Source: JAFGSZ01 sp964492185
GTDB taxonomy: Bacteria; Bacteroidota; Bacteroidia; Bacteroidales; UBA10428
Direction of reading: 5' to 3'
Length of the DNA stretch: 17,228 nucleotides
Assembly (NCBI GenBank): GCA_964492185.1
Contig: CAZBJH010000072.1
Coordinates: 1-17,228 of the forward strand
In this document: positions 1 through 7,119 of the stretch, piece after piece
Layout of the letters: every line of letters starts with the position of its first letter
How positions within the stretch are numbered: position 1 is the first letter of the stretch
Translations under genes and position numbers: made by a program
The notes under the pieces: generated by a model
The model's database searches: none
The model's input: the letters and a program-made list of their open reading frames with translations, nothing else
What the model was told of the DNA's origin: nothing

Positions 1-48
1 ACACATGTATGGATAAACATTTTAACTACTTTATAGACGGACTCTATA
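1..48 (+). repeat. Right-end fragment of the dispersed 166-bp repeat
   Basis: The first 48 bases align with the right end of the full repeat at 1845-2010: both have ACACATG, then a CATTTT core, then CTTTATAGACG near the terminus. The left part would lie outside the window. It sits 33 bases downstream of the cytochrome c stop and has the same orientation as the two full copies. Confidence 0.6.
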
Positions 49-80
49 AAAAATACCTGTATACTTGCAAAACTGTAAAC

Positions 81-527
81 TTACCTGTTTTGACCACGTA
101 CAGCTTCTACATCCGCCGGATTAACATTTAATTTCCTGTTATTTAATTCTTTGCCGATATAATTCAGTACTGCTGCCACCTGGTTATTTGTAAGATAGGT
201 ATTTGCAGGCATTACATTATCGTATATTTCACCGTCCACATCAACTTCACCCGACAAGCCATAAAGTGTAACTTCAATAAGAAAATCAATATTTTCTTCC
301 TGCCAGTTTGATGATATTACCGGTGGATATAAACCCGGCACTCCTGAGCCGTCCGACTGATGGCATGCCATACAATAACGTATGTATATATCCTTTCCGT
401 GATCATTGTTACTTTTCATTATTGCTGATAACGGATCACCTCCGGTGAAAGATACAAAAATATACCCCGGTAACACTATCAGGATAATCAACTTTAAAAA
501 ACCTTTCCCAAAAAAAAACTTTTTCAT
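81..527 (-). CDS. Membrane-anchored class I cytochrome c
   Basis: Small c-type cytochrome, the probable electron acceptor for the sugar dehydrogenase encoded just upstream; it would act on the periplasmic side of the inner membrane. From the chosen ATG it is 148 residues: a basic N-terminus (MKKFFFGKGFLK), one hydrophobic segment at about residues 12-26, then a cytochrome domain with heme site CMACH at residues 52-56 and a distal NVMP motif whose Met (about 106) would be the sixth iron ligand. Its ATG at 527 shares ATGA with the dehydrogenase stop, so translation is probably coupled. An in-frame ATG at 548, preceded by GGAAGG on the minus strand, would add seven residues (MEDILQS) and is a real alternative. 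The hydrophobic segment has no clear cleavage site, so it may stay as an anchor. Family assignment is secure; the partner role is inferred from position. Confidence 0.88.
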   Translation of the reverse strand: MKKFFFGKGFLKLIILIVLPGYIFVSFTGGDPLSAIMKSNNDHGKDIYIRYCMACHQSDGSGVPGLYPPVISSNWQEENIDFLIEVTLYGLSGEVDVDGEIYDNVMPANTYLTNNQVAAVLNYIGKELNNRKLNVNPADVEAVRGQNR

Positions 528-1825
528 TGATTGTAAGATATCTTCCATATTCTGCCTTCCCGTGAATCTGCCACGAACAATGACCCATCAGGTCCCACGG
601 CCAGTCCCGTGGGCCGGAATCTTGCATCACGCGGGCTCATTATATTTTCGGTGTCTGCAAAACCGTCTGCAAAAACTTCCCAATCACCCGATGGTAAACC
701 ATCCTCAAAAGGAACAAAAGCAATCAAATAGCCTTTTTGTTCCGCGGGGGCCCTGTTCCACGAGCCATGAAATGCTATAAAAGCACCGTTATGGTATCTT
801 TCCGGAAACCTGTTACCGGTATAAAATATCAGATCATTGGGTGCATAATGGGCAGGAAAATACATTATCGCATCCTTTTTATCCCTGCACCGTCCTGTTA
901 TTTCACCATCTCCGCCATATTCAGGAGAAAGTATTTTCATTTCTCTGGTGTCATCATGATAACAATAGGGCCAGCCAAAATCATCCCCTTCTTCGACCAT
1001 GAAAAAGGGTTCGGCAGGCAGGTTTATCCCATCCTCCCGTGAAAAATGTTCAGGGAAAAACTGATGTAACTGGTCACGTTCATGCATTACCACATACAAT
1101 TTGTTTATTTTTTTATTCCATTCCATGGCAACACAGTTACGCAGACCTGTTGCATAACGGCTTCCGTCAGATATCTGATCCTGCATAGGAATATCATCCT
1201 TAAACTTCCATATCCCACCCGCGTATTCAAGAATCGGACAAGGGTCCATACCAGGGGATCCGGGTGTCCGCATTTGTTCCTGACATGCATTTGAGGGTGC
1301 ACCAACATTGACATACATCATCCCTTCATCATCAAAAGCTATGGGTTTCGCGGCATGTTGCCGGTCTTTCGGAAATCCCAGGGCAACCAGCTCAGCTTCT
1401 TCTTCAGGAAGGAGCTTATCTTCTTTCATCATGTATCTCACTATCGCCGTATCGGTCCCGTAATAGAGATATCCATTATGAATATGTATGCCCGTTCCGT
1501 TATATTCCGCGAAATATGCCATTGAATCCGCAATGCCGTCATTGTCATGATCCCTTAGAGCCACGGCTCCTTTCCCATTTTGGGGCCGGCTTAATGCCAT
1601 ATATACATCACCATTGGAATTCACATAAATATGCCTTCCCGGCCCGGGCGATTCAGCAAAAACCGTGGCAGAGAAACCTTCCGGCAAAGTAAGTCCCGCA
1701 GACTGGATATAATTAAGGTCTGAAGACCCTGAGCTTTTTTCCACCGGTGTAGTGCAGGAAATGTTTCCTGCAAGAAAAAATAACATCGAAACACTTATCA
1801 CTTTTAATTGGACAAATTCATTCAT
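524..1825 (-). CDS. PQQ-dependent sugar (glucose/sorbosone) dehydrogenase family lipoprotein
   Basis: Beta-propeller dehydrogenase of the glucose/sorbosone dehydrogenase family, which oxidises aldoses or related sugars using PQQ and passes electrons to a cytochrome. Family signs are repeated propeller strands such as MYVNVGAPSNAC, YATGLRNCVAMEW, GDDFGWPYCYHD, FHGSWNRAPAEQKGY and the closing LAVGPDGSLFVADSREGRIW. The 433-residue protein starts with a signal peptide ending at Cys24 (FFLAGNISC), a permissive lipobox, so it is probably a lipoprotein. The reading frame stays open to an ATG at 1900, but those extra 25 codons lie mostly within the dispersed repeat at 1845-2010, so I place the start at 1825. 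It overlaps the downstream cytochrome c gene by ATGA, which supports a dehydrogenase-cytochrome unit. The substrate cannot be read from the sequence. Any promoter would have to lie in or beside the repeat. Confidence 0.88.
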   Translation of the reverse strand: MNEFVQLKVISVSMLFFLAGNISCTTPVEKSSGSSDLNYIQSAGLTLPEGFSATVFAESPGPGRHIYVNSNGDVYMALSRPQNGKGAVALRDHDNDGIADSMAYFAEYNGTGIHIHNGYLYYGTDTAIVRYMMKEDKLLPEEEAELVALGFPKDRQHAAKPIAFDDEGMMYVNVGAPSNACQEQMRTPGSPGMDPCPILEYAGGIWKFKDDIPMQDQISDGSRYATGLRNCVAMEWNKKINKLYVVMHERDQLHQFFPEHFSREDGINLPAEPFFMVEEGDDFGWPYCYHDDTREMKILSPEYGGDGEITGRCRDKKDAIMYFPAHYAPNDLIFYTGNRFPERYHNGAFIAFHGSWNRAPAEQKGYLIAFVPFEDGLPSGDWEVFADGFADTENIMSPRDARFRPTGLAVGPDGSLFVADSREGRIWKISYNQ

Positions 1826-1844
1826 AGCGTTAAAATTTATAATT

Positions 1845-2010
1845 AGTGTCTGTCCATAATGTCCCTTTTGCCGCGTTACGCTTGTCTGAAAATTGCTCAT
1901 TCACGACAAGTAAAATCCGCGTTTTCGGACCGCGCGAGCCTTGCAAATGGAACCTTCTGAACAGACACATGGTCGGTTAAGCATTTTGCCAACTTTATAG
2001 ACGTACACTA
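1845..2010 (+). repeat. Full copy 1 of the dispersed 166-bp MITE-like repeat
   Basis: Aligns without gaps, base for base, to 12869-13034; I count 18 differences in 166 positions (about 89% identity). The ends are imperfect inverted repeats: TAGTGTCTGTCCATAA on the left against TAGTGTACGTCTATAAA read inward from the right. A second inner match pairs GTGTCTGTCC with the complement of CTGAACAGACAC. There is no room for a transposase. The left end stops 19 bases from the dehydrogenase start codon. It contains a CTTGTC / GACAAG hairpin (1880-1909). It could be a non-autonomous mobile element or a repeated structured RNA or leader; the sequence alone does not decide. Confidence 0.75.
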
Positions 2011-2047
2011 ATTATTACCCGTTCAATTTTTGAATGCTGTTACAAAA

Positions 2048-2170
2048 TTATTTAACAAATAATTCCGTAATTGGTTTATAGTACATTTCATCTTCCGGAT
2101 AATTCAAAAGGTCTGTTGCCCCAAACCTCAGGCATGAATAATACAGGCTGAAAAGAATTTTGCACTTCCG
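2048..2170 (-). pseudogene. Possible C-terminal remnant of an unidentified gene
   Basis: On the minus strand a frame ending with TAA at 2048-2050 reads ...SLYYSCLRFGATDLLNY followed by PEDEMYYKPITELFVK and stop. The composition is protein-like, unlike the surrounding AT-rich spacer. No credible start codon precedes it: upstream the frame runs into poly-A/poly-T DNA and a stop near 2263. It therefore looks like the last 40 or so codons of a gene whose body has been lost, next to a full dispersed repeat. I do not recognise the family. A chance open frame is still possible. Confidence 0.3.
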
Positions 2171-2510
2171 CTAATCCATATACTATATGAAAAAATGTTT
2201 TTTTTAAATATAATGTTGGATAATACAATTTTTATAAAGAAAAAATTATTTTTGGAGGAGGTTTATGAACTTTTTTTTTACATAATTATAAAACGAAATT
2301 ATAATATTAACCGTTTAAGGTTATAGCCTGCATTATTGGCTTTGCCGAGCCAAAGATTCGCAAAAATAAACGAAAATTTTTTGATATGCTCAAAGTCAAT
2401 AGAATAACAGACAGCATCAATAAATATAATGTTCATTAATTTTTACAATAAATAATGTAGTATTGATGTAAGGTATTGTTTTATATATCGAATTAACATT
2501 TTAATTATTC

Positions 2511-2816
2511 ATGGAGGGGAAAAGGAGGATCATAAAAAAGTTCGAGCAGTTATCGGCTGATATGGCAGAACAACTGAAAAGCAGTTTTCCGGAAGGCTTT
2601 GAAGATAATCTGATTACTTTTGCCAATCCGAAAGGTGAAATTGAAGTTGCCCTTCCTTTTGAAACTGAGGACACCTACTATTTGATCAAAATGCCTAAGG
2701 TCAGCCGCGCGGCTGAGGACGAGGAAGACGAAACGGATAACAACCCGCTAGGAGAATTTGATAATTTTGAGAACCTCCATATTGATGAAAACGTTGCTGA
2801 CGATGATGATGATTAA
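2511..2816 (+). CDS. Small acidic protein of unknown function
   Basis: Protein of 101 residues. The N-terminal half is mixed and likely folded (MEGKRRIIKKFEQLSADMAE, then a PEGFEDNLITF stretch and ALPFETEDTYYLIKMPKV). From about residue 68 it is highly acidic and probably disordered, ending in DDDDD. I recall similar small acidic proteins as common, conserved but uncharacterised in Bacteroidota; some have been labelled DNA primase, for which nothing here gives support. There is no signal peptide or membrane segment, so it should be cytoplasmic. It starts at the first ATG after a long AT-rich spacer and lies 62 bases before the next plus-strand gene. Function unknown; that it is a real gene is likely from its codon use and protein-like N-terminal half. 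Confidence 0.75.
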   Translation: MEGKRRIIKKFEQLSADMAEQLKSSFPEGFEDNLITFANPKGEIEVALPFETEDTYYLIKMPKVSRAAEDEEDETDNNPLGEFDNFENLHIDENVADDDDD

Positions 2817-2878
2817 TCGAAATCACCCTGTCCCTGAAAATCAAATCCTGATCGTCATATATTATAAACTAATCCGCC

Positions 2879-2933
2879 ATGAATGCTCATCAATCCACTA
2901 TGAATGATCATCAATCCACTATGAATGATCATC
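2879..2933 (+). repeat. 21-bp in-frame tandem repeat at a start codon
   Basis: Units start at 2879, 2900 and 2921. The first two are 21 bases each and differ at one position (ATGAATGCTCATC versus ATGAATGATCATC, followed by AATCCACT in both). The third matches for 13 bases and then diverges. Each unit carries an in-frame ATG and a second ATG out of place within ATGAATG. Confidence 0.85.
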
Positions 2934-3412
2934 GTCTTTCAATTCATGAACAATACAGGTCTCTTAATATGATCTATGTTGTTTTGTTGCTTGGCGCTAT
3001 CCTTTTCGCAGGCATAACGGTATTTCTTGTGATCACCTATGACGGGGGCCTGATCCGTAATGAAAAAGACACTCTCCGGCTGTTGAAATACATTTTGCTG
3101 ATACTATTCATAACTATGATCCCTGCCTCATACTTAATCCATTATAAAAGACTGAAGAAGATGCTTAAAATAGACGATACCCGTAAAAAAATACTTTATT
3201 ACCGCGAATCGATTATCCTTCAATTTATAATTTTCGAAACCGTATGTTATTATAACATCATTTTATTTTCCCTCTCAGGAGATTATTTTTTACTCGTTCC
3301 TGCAGCATTACTGATAACCTGGCTGGCTTTCAACAAACCCGGGATAAATAAAATCACCCGTGAACTGCACCTTACACCTGAAGAAACGGAAAAGATAAGG
3401 GAAACGGTTTGA
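2879..3412 (+). CDS. Four-helix integral membrane protein of unknown function
   Basis: Protein of 177 residues with four hydrophobic segments: about 31-53 (IYVVLLLGAILFAGITVFL), 69-90 (LKYILLILFITMIPASYLI), 108-128 (SIILQFIIFETVCYYNIILF) and 130-150 (DYFLLVPAALLITWLAF). A charged loop with basic residues (HYKRLKKMLKIDDTRKK) separates helices two and three, and the C-terminus is a short charged tail. The first 18 residues are three copies of a seven-residue unit based on MNDHQST, encoded by a 21-bp tandem repeat in which every unit begins with ATG. The true start could therefore be at 2879, 2900 or 2921. No enzymatic motif is visible and I do not recognise the family. It lies 100 bases ahead of the cyclase gene and may or may not be transcribed with it. 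Confidence 0.78.
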   Translation: MNAHQSTMNDHQSTMNDHRLSIHEQYRSLNMIYVVLLLGAILFAGITVFLVITYDGGLIRNEKDTLRLLKYILLILFITMIPASYLIHYKRLKKMLKIDDTRKKILYYRESIILQFIIFETVCYYNIILFSLSGDYFLLVPAALLITWLAFNKPGINKITRELHLTPEETEKIRETV

Positions 3413-3512
3413 TCAGCAACTCCTGATATATCAATATTCATGTTACTTTTTATTAAAAATCCGCGGTAACAAATTTATCCTGACCTTTAAATTCATTAAT
3501 TTTAGCTTTATA

Positions 3513-4169
3513 ATGAACAGGGACAAACTTCATATTATAGATCTTACACATACATTTCATACAGGCATGACTGTATATCCCGGAACAGGATCCCCGGAAA
3601 TAAGAACGCCATGCACAGTGAAAAAAAACGGATTTAAAGAAAGTGAGCTCCGATTTTTCACACATACCGGAACTCATCTCGATTGCCCCGCGCACATATT
3701 TCAAAAAGGAAAAACGATAACCGACTTTGCACCCGGTAAATTTTTCGGCAGGGCATGCGTGATTGATTGCAGGCACCTTATTGATAAAGGACATATCGAT
3801 GAACGGATACTTGATAACAAAACAATCGAGGATGTTGATTTTGTTTTATTCCATACCGGTTGGAGCGAATACTGGAACAGTGACCGCTATTTCAGTGAAT
3901 TCCCCTCCATCGGCAAACAACTGGCAAATAAGCTGCTCAAACTACCGCTGAAGGGCATAGGTGTTGATGCAATATCCGTGGAACCAATTAACAGTACTAA
4001 GCTGGAGATACATCATATCCTTCTTGGCCATGGCCTTATAATTATTGAAAATCTGACCAACCTTGAGGTACTTGCCGGAAAATCATTTCTTTTCAGCTGT
4101 TTGCCGTTAAAACTTTTCAAGGGTGACGGTTCGCCTGTGCGCGCAGTTGCAATACTTAATGCCTTATGA
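3513..4169 (+). CDS. Cyclase family protein, KynB-like metal-dependent hydrolase
   Basis: Cytoplasmic hydrolase of the cyclase/kynurenine formamidase family; characterised members hydrolyse N-formylkynurenine or related amides and esters with a bound divalent metal. The family signature HxGTHxDxPxH is present as HTGTHLDCPAH at residues 51-61. Other family features are LTHTFHTGMTVYPG near the N-terminus, VDAISVEP (151-158), the HH pair at 167-168 and IENLTNL (178-184). Length 218 residues is close to the roughly 210 of bacterial KynB. Its TGA overlaps the ATG of the methyltransferase gene as ATGA. No other kynurenine pathway gene is in the window, so assignment to tryptophan degradation is not justified; the substrate is open. 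Confidence 0.85.
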   Translation: MNRDKLHIIDLTHTFHTGMTVYPGTGSPEIRTPCTVKKNGFKESELRFFTHTGTHLDCPAHIFQKGKTITDFAPGKFFGRACVIDCRHLIDKGHIDERILDNKTIEDVDFVLFHTGWSEYWNSDRYFSEFPSIGKQLANKLLKLPLKGIGVDAISVEPINSTKLEIHHILLGHGLIIIENLTNLEVLAGKSFLFSCLPLKLFKGDGSPVRAVAILNAL

Positions 4170-4894
4170 CCAGTTTAGAGCCACATAATGACCCTATGGG
4201 CAATGCAATCAAGCATTATCATGAAGGCTATAAGAGAGGTAAGATACGTGTATTTTCTCGTTTTATGAAGGAAGAAAAGATCTCTGTACGTTACCTGTTC
4301 AGGTCACTGGATGATATGCCCGTTCTGGAAAATATTGCCCTTGAAAGCTGTCGTGGCAAAATTCTTGATATTGGTGCCGGGGCAGGCTGCCATTCCCTTC
4401 TCCTGCAAAACAGGAACGATGATGTTACAGCCCTTGATATTTCGGTTTTAAGTGCAGGTGTCATGAAGAAAAGGGGAATTAAAAAAGTAGTTAACCAGGA
4501 TATATTTGAGTACCTGTCAACAACAGATGAAAAGTATGATACTTTGCTTATGATGATGAACGGCATTGGTGTGGCAGGTAACCTAAACAAGCTAAAATGT
4601 TTTTTACAGAAAGCTAAAAAAATTCTTAAGCCTGGTGGAGAGATCATTTTCGATTCCTCGAATATCGAATATTTATACGACATAGAATCCGGTGATCCTT
4701 CCAAAAAAAACGGAAATTATTACGGTGTAATAACATACCGGATGAAATACCGGAAAATCAAAGGTGAGAAATTCAACTGGCTGTATCTTGATTATGATTC
4801 AGCAGTAAAAATCGCCGCGCAACAAGGTTATAAGCTGAAATTACTAGCCAGGGGCGATCATTTCGATTACCTGGCAAAGTTTGTATTAAAATGA
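4166..4894 (+). CDS. Class I SAM-dependent methyltransferase
   Basis: Rossmann-fold methyltransferase of 242 residues. Motif I, which binds S-adenosylmethionine, is ILDIGAGAGCHS at about residues 66-77, followed by the acidic end of strand two in VTALDIS. The post-motif strand KYDTLLMMMNGIGVAG and the later LKPGGEIIFDSS (around 150-162) complete the fold. The methyl acceptor cannot be predicted. The gene is joined on both sides by 4-base ATGA overlaps, to the cyclase upstream and to the large membrane-anchored protein downstream, so it is very likely translated together with them. No signal peptide; it should act in the cytoplasm. Confidence 0.88.
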   Translation: MTSLEPHNDPMGNAIKHYHEGYKRGKIRVFSRFMKEEKISVRYLFRSLDDMPVLENIALESCRGKILDIGAGAGCHSLLLQNRNDDVTALDISVLSAGVMKKRGIKKVVNQDIFEYLSTTDEKYDTLLMMMNGIGVAGNLNKLKCFLQKAKKILKPGGEIIFDSSNIEYLYDIESGDPSKKNGNYYGVITYRMKYRKIKGEKFNWLYLDYDSAVKIAAQQGYKLKLLARGDHFDYLAKFVLK

Positions 4895-6876
4895 AGAAAG
4901 TATTATTTTATTTGATCGCCATTGCTATTCTTATTCCTGCAGGAATAATCATCTATAAATTCTTCATTGAACCCGAACAGCATTACCGGTCCATATATCA
5001 CGTTCCGGGAAATGCAATAATGATCATTGAAGTTGAAAACCCGGTCCTTGCATGGAAAGAAATTGTACACAGCGATGCCTGGGAGAAGCTCCGGCACAAC
5101 GATTACCTGTTAAAACTCGATTCTACGATCACGCGAATTGATTCAGTTATAAATTCAAAAAAGATATTGTTCAGGATGGCCGGTTCACGAAAAATAATCC
5201 TTTCCGTGCATGAGACCACACCGGCACGTTATGATAATCTTTACATCATTGACCTTAAGAAAGCATCAAAATTTAAAAACAGCAGTGATTACCTGTCCAA
5301 AATACTGAATGACAATTATTCGGTAACCGAACGTGTATATAAAAACAGGAAAATATACGAGGTTTATGCCAAAAAGATCAATGAGATCTTCTACTTCACT
5401 GTTGTCCATGATCAGCTCATTTTTTCAACTGTGCCGGTTCTTATTGAATCATCTGTTGACCAGATCAATAAACTCACCCTGGGGCGGGATCTTGAATTTA
5501 TTGACGTTTATAAACGAACATCAGGAAAAGGTTTGTTTTCACTTTATATCAACCACAAATATTTCAGCAAATACCTTAATCGGCAACTGGGAAAAAGCAA
5601 TCCCTTTGTTAATATCATAAAGCAAACATTCGATTATTCCGGATTTACATTTACAATTGACGATGCAGGTAATATTGCATTGTCAGGTTTTACAAATATT
5701 AACGATTCAGCCCGTTCAGTCCTTGTTCCTGTTATCCTGTCGGGTGAAACCAAACACGATATCGCCCGTATCGTCCCAAGGGAAACAGCTTCCATGGTTA
5801 GTATCGGATTTAAAAATATCGAAGGCATGATAAAAGAGATCCGGGATAAGCAATATGAAAATTTTCCCGAAAGCTATAATAAAACTCTCTCACGACTGGA
5901 AAAAAAATTCAGGATCAGCTTTACAAAAAATTTCCTGTCATGGATAGATAATGAGATCGCCCTTGTGCAGACACAACCTTCCAACCTGGGCAGCAATGAT
6001 GAATTTGCAGTAGTTTTTAAAGCAAAAAACAATAAGGATGCAAAACAAAATCTGGATCTTATTACCCGGCAGATAAAAAGGAATATGCCTGCAAAATTCA
6101 GAGAGGTTAATTACCGGGGATATGAGATCAATTATCTGTCTGTTCCGGGTTTTCTCAAGATAATATTTGGCAGAATGCTTGAAAAATTAGAAAAGCCTTA
6201 TTACACTATTATTGATAACTATGTAGTATTCAGCAATCATCCGCAAACATTAAAAAACTTCATCGACTCCTATATATCAAAAAATGCACTGGGTTCATCC
6301 ATCGATTATTACAATTATATAAAAACCTTTTCCGGAAAATCAAGCATAATGCTTTATCTGCAAACACCAGTATTATTTTCCAATTTACAGTCACACCTCA
6401 GTAATTCAGTATGGAATAAACTTAAATCCAACAAAGATTATATCACCAGTTTCCCCAATATAGGATTTCAGTTGAAAAATGAAGATAATCTTATAAAAAT
6501 TGATCTTAGTACCGAATACAAACATGAAATCCCGGAATTCAAACCGGCAAATTATAATATTGATGCTTTTGAGTTTTCTGAAGGAACTCAGAAACAGTTA
6601 TTAACGGATACCTCCGGTAATGATCCTTCAGTCGGGTTTTCAGAATCATCAATTATCATTCATGATCTTGATGCCAATAAACATGAAGAGTTTTTTGCCG
6701 ATGGCAGCCTGAAATTATCTGTTGGCCTGAGGAGAGGAGAGAAACATGGCAGGTTTTACGAATATTATCCGAACGGTGAAACAAAAATCAAAGGCCGGTT
6801 CAGAAACAACACCAAAACAGGCACATGGAAGTATTTCGATGAACAGGGCGAACTTGTGCGGGAGGAGGAGTTTTAG
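4891..6876 (+). CDS. Membrane-anchored protein with C-terminal MORN/YwqK-type repeats
   Basis: Protein of 661 residues with one N-terminal hydrophobic segment (about 4-26, KVLFYLIAIAILIPAGIIIY), which acts as a signal anchor, so most of the protein is outside the cytoplasmic membrane. Residues of about 30-550 form a large region resembling the DUF3352 type (an early NAIMIIEVENP strand, then repeated alpha/beta stretches); this match is from memory and tentative. The last 70 residues contain MORN-like repeats of the YwqK kind: EEFFADGSLKLSV, GRFYEYYPNGETKIKGRF and GTWKYFDEQGELVREEEF. No catalytic motif is visible. It is the third of three genes joined by ATGA overlaps. Its function, and its relation to a cytoplasmic hydrolase and methyltransferase, are unknown. 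Confidence 0.82.
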   Translation: MKKVLFYLIAIAILIPAGIIIYKFFIEPEQHYRSIYHVPGNAIMIIEVENPVLAWKEIVHSDAWEKLRHNDYLLKLDSTITRIDSVINSKKILFRMAGSRKIILSVHETTPARYDNLYIIDLKKASKFKNSSDYLSKILNDNYSVTERVYKNRKIYEVYAKKINEIFYFTVVHDQLIFSTVPVLIESSVDQINKLTLGRDLEFIDVYKRTSGKGLFSLYINHKYFSKYLNRQLGKSNPFVNIIKQTFDYSGFTFTIDDAGNIALSGFTNINDSARSVLVPVILSGETKHDIARIVPRETASMVSIGFKNIEGMIKEIRDKQYENFPESYNKTLSRLEKKFRISFTKNFLSWIDNEIALVQTQPSNLGSNDEFAVVFKAKNNKDAKQNLDLITRQIKRNMPAKFREVNYRGYEINYLSVPGFLKIIFGRMLEKLEKPYYTIIDNYVVFSNHPQTLKNFIDSYISKNALGSSIDYYNYIKTFSGKSSIMLYLQTPVLFSNLQSHLSNSVWNKLKSNKDYITSFPNIGFQLKNEDNLIKIDLSTEYKHEIPEFKPANYNIDAFEFSEGTQKQLLTDTSGNDPSVGFSESSIIIHDLDANKHEEFFADGSLKLSVGLRRGEKHGRFYEYYPNGETKIKGRFRNNTKTGTWKYFDEQGELVREEEF

Positions 6877-6900
6877 ACAAGATGAATTCCATGCTTATTT

Positions 6901-7119
6901 TTATTCTATTCTGAACCAGTCAAAATCAGCCGAACCCTTTATTCCAAAGCGATTATCGGAAACAGCAAAAATCCCTGTCTTAGCTCCGATCCATCGTCCT
7001 TCCCGGGCCTTAAAAGGTTCACCAATGCCAGTAAAATTATCACCTTCGGTAACAGATCCCGGGGATATGGAAATGTTATTACTGTAATCACTTATCCCCG
7101 CATTTACCCTTATTATTGC
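6901..7119 (-). pseudogene. C-terminal remnant of a GH43 xylosidase-like enzyme
   Basis: A minus-strand frame ending with TAA at 6901-6903 encodes LLAIIRVNAGISDY, then a stretch ending in GRWIGAKTGIFAV and finally GIKGSADFDWFRIE and stop. The (K/R)W(I/V)GAKxGxF plus ADFDWFRI pattern is typical of the C-terminal concanavalin-A-like domain of GH43 beta-xylosidase/arabinofuranosidase proteins. About 72 codons remain downstream of the GH106 stop codon. The catalytic propeller is absent: upstream the frame runs, still open, into the 3' end of the GH106 gene in a different register. The best reading is a deletion or recombination that joined the GH106 gene to the tail of a former GH43 gene. There is no start codon in a sensible place, so it is probably not expressed as a protein. 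Confidence 0.6.

Larger units (their letters stand above)
1826..2510. other. 685-base intergenic spacer between divergent genes
   Basis: The spacer separates the minus-strand dehydrogenase from the plus-strand gene at 2511. It contains the full dispersed repeat (1845-2010), a short protein-like remnant (2048-2170, minus) and then very AT-rich DNA. Within the AT-rich part are a perfect 7-bp inverted repeat ATTATAA/TTATAAT (2285-2305) and a hairpin TTGGCT-ttgccg-AGCCAA (2336-2353). There is also an AGGAGG-type site at 2254-2261 before a six-codon ORF (2265-2285). I see no tRNA, no known riboswitch and no exact Bacteroidota promoter motif for the gene at 2511. Confidence 0.6.

Noticed and set aside
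1826..1900. N-terminal extension of the sugar dehydrogenase to an ATG at 1900 (MSNFQTSVTRQKGHYGQTLI...)
   Set aside because: Most of these codons lie inside the dispersed repeat, and the signal peptide with its lipobox begins only at the ATG at 1825.
1845..2010. Complete insertion sequence
   Set aside because: Only 166 bases with no transposase frame; at most a non-autonomous element.
2251..2285. Strong GGAGGAGG-type site followed by ATG and a six-codon ORF (MNFFFT)
   Set aside because: Too short to judge, in poly-A/poly-T DNA with no gene close behind it in the same direction that it could regulate; probably chance.
2336..2353. Hairpin TTGGCT/AGCCAA as a terminator
   Set aside because: No plus-strand gene lies upstream of it in the window and no T tract follows directly on either strand; mentioned only as part of the spacer.
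3413..3512. Intrinsic terminator between the four-helix membrane gene and the cyclase
   Set aside because: Only a 5-bp ATCAG/CTGAT stem and an AT inverted repeat without a proper T tract; not enough for a call.
3453..3794. Long open frame antisense to the cyclase gene
   Set aside because: It is a shadow of the cyclase coding frame; no protein family features, and it opposes a gene with clear active-site motifs.
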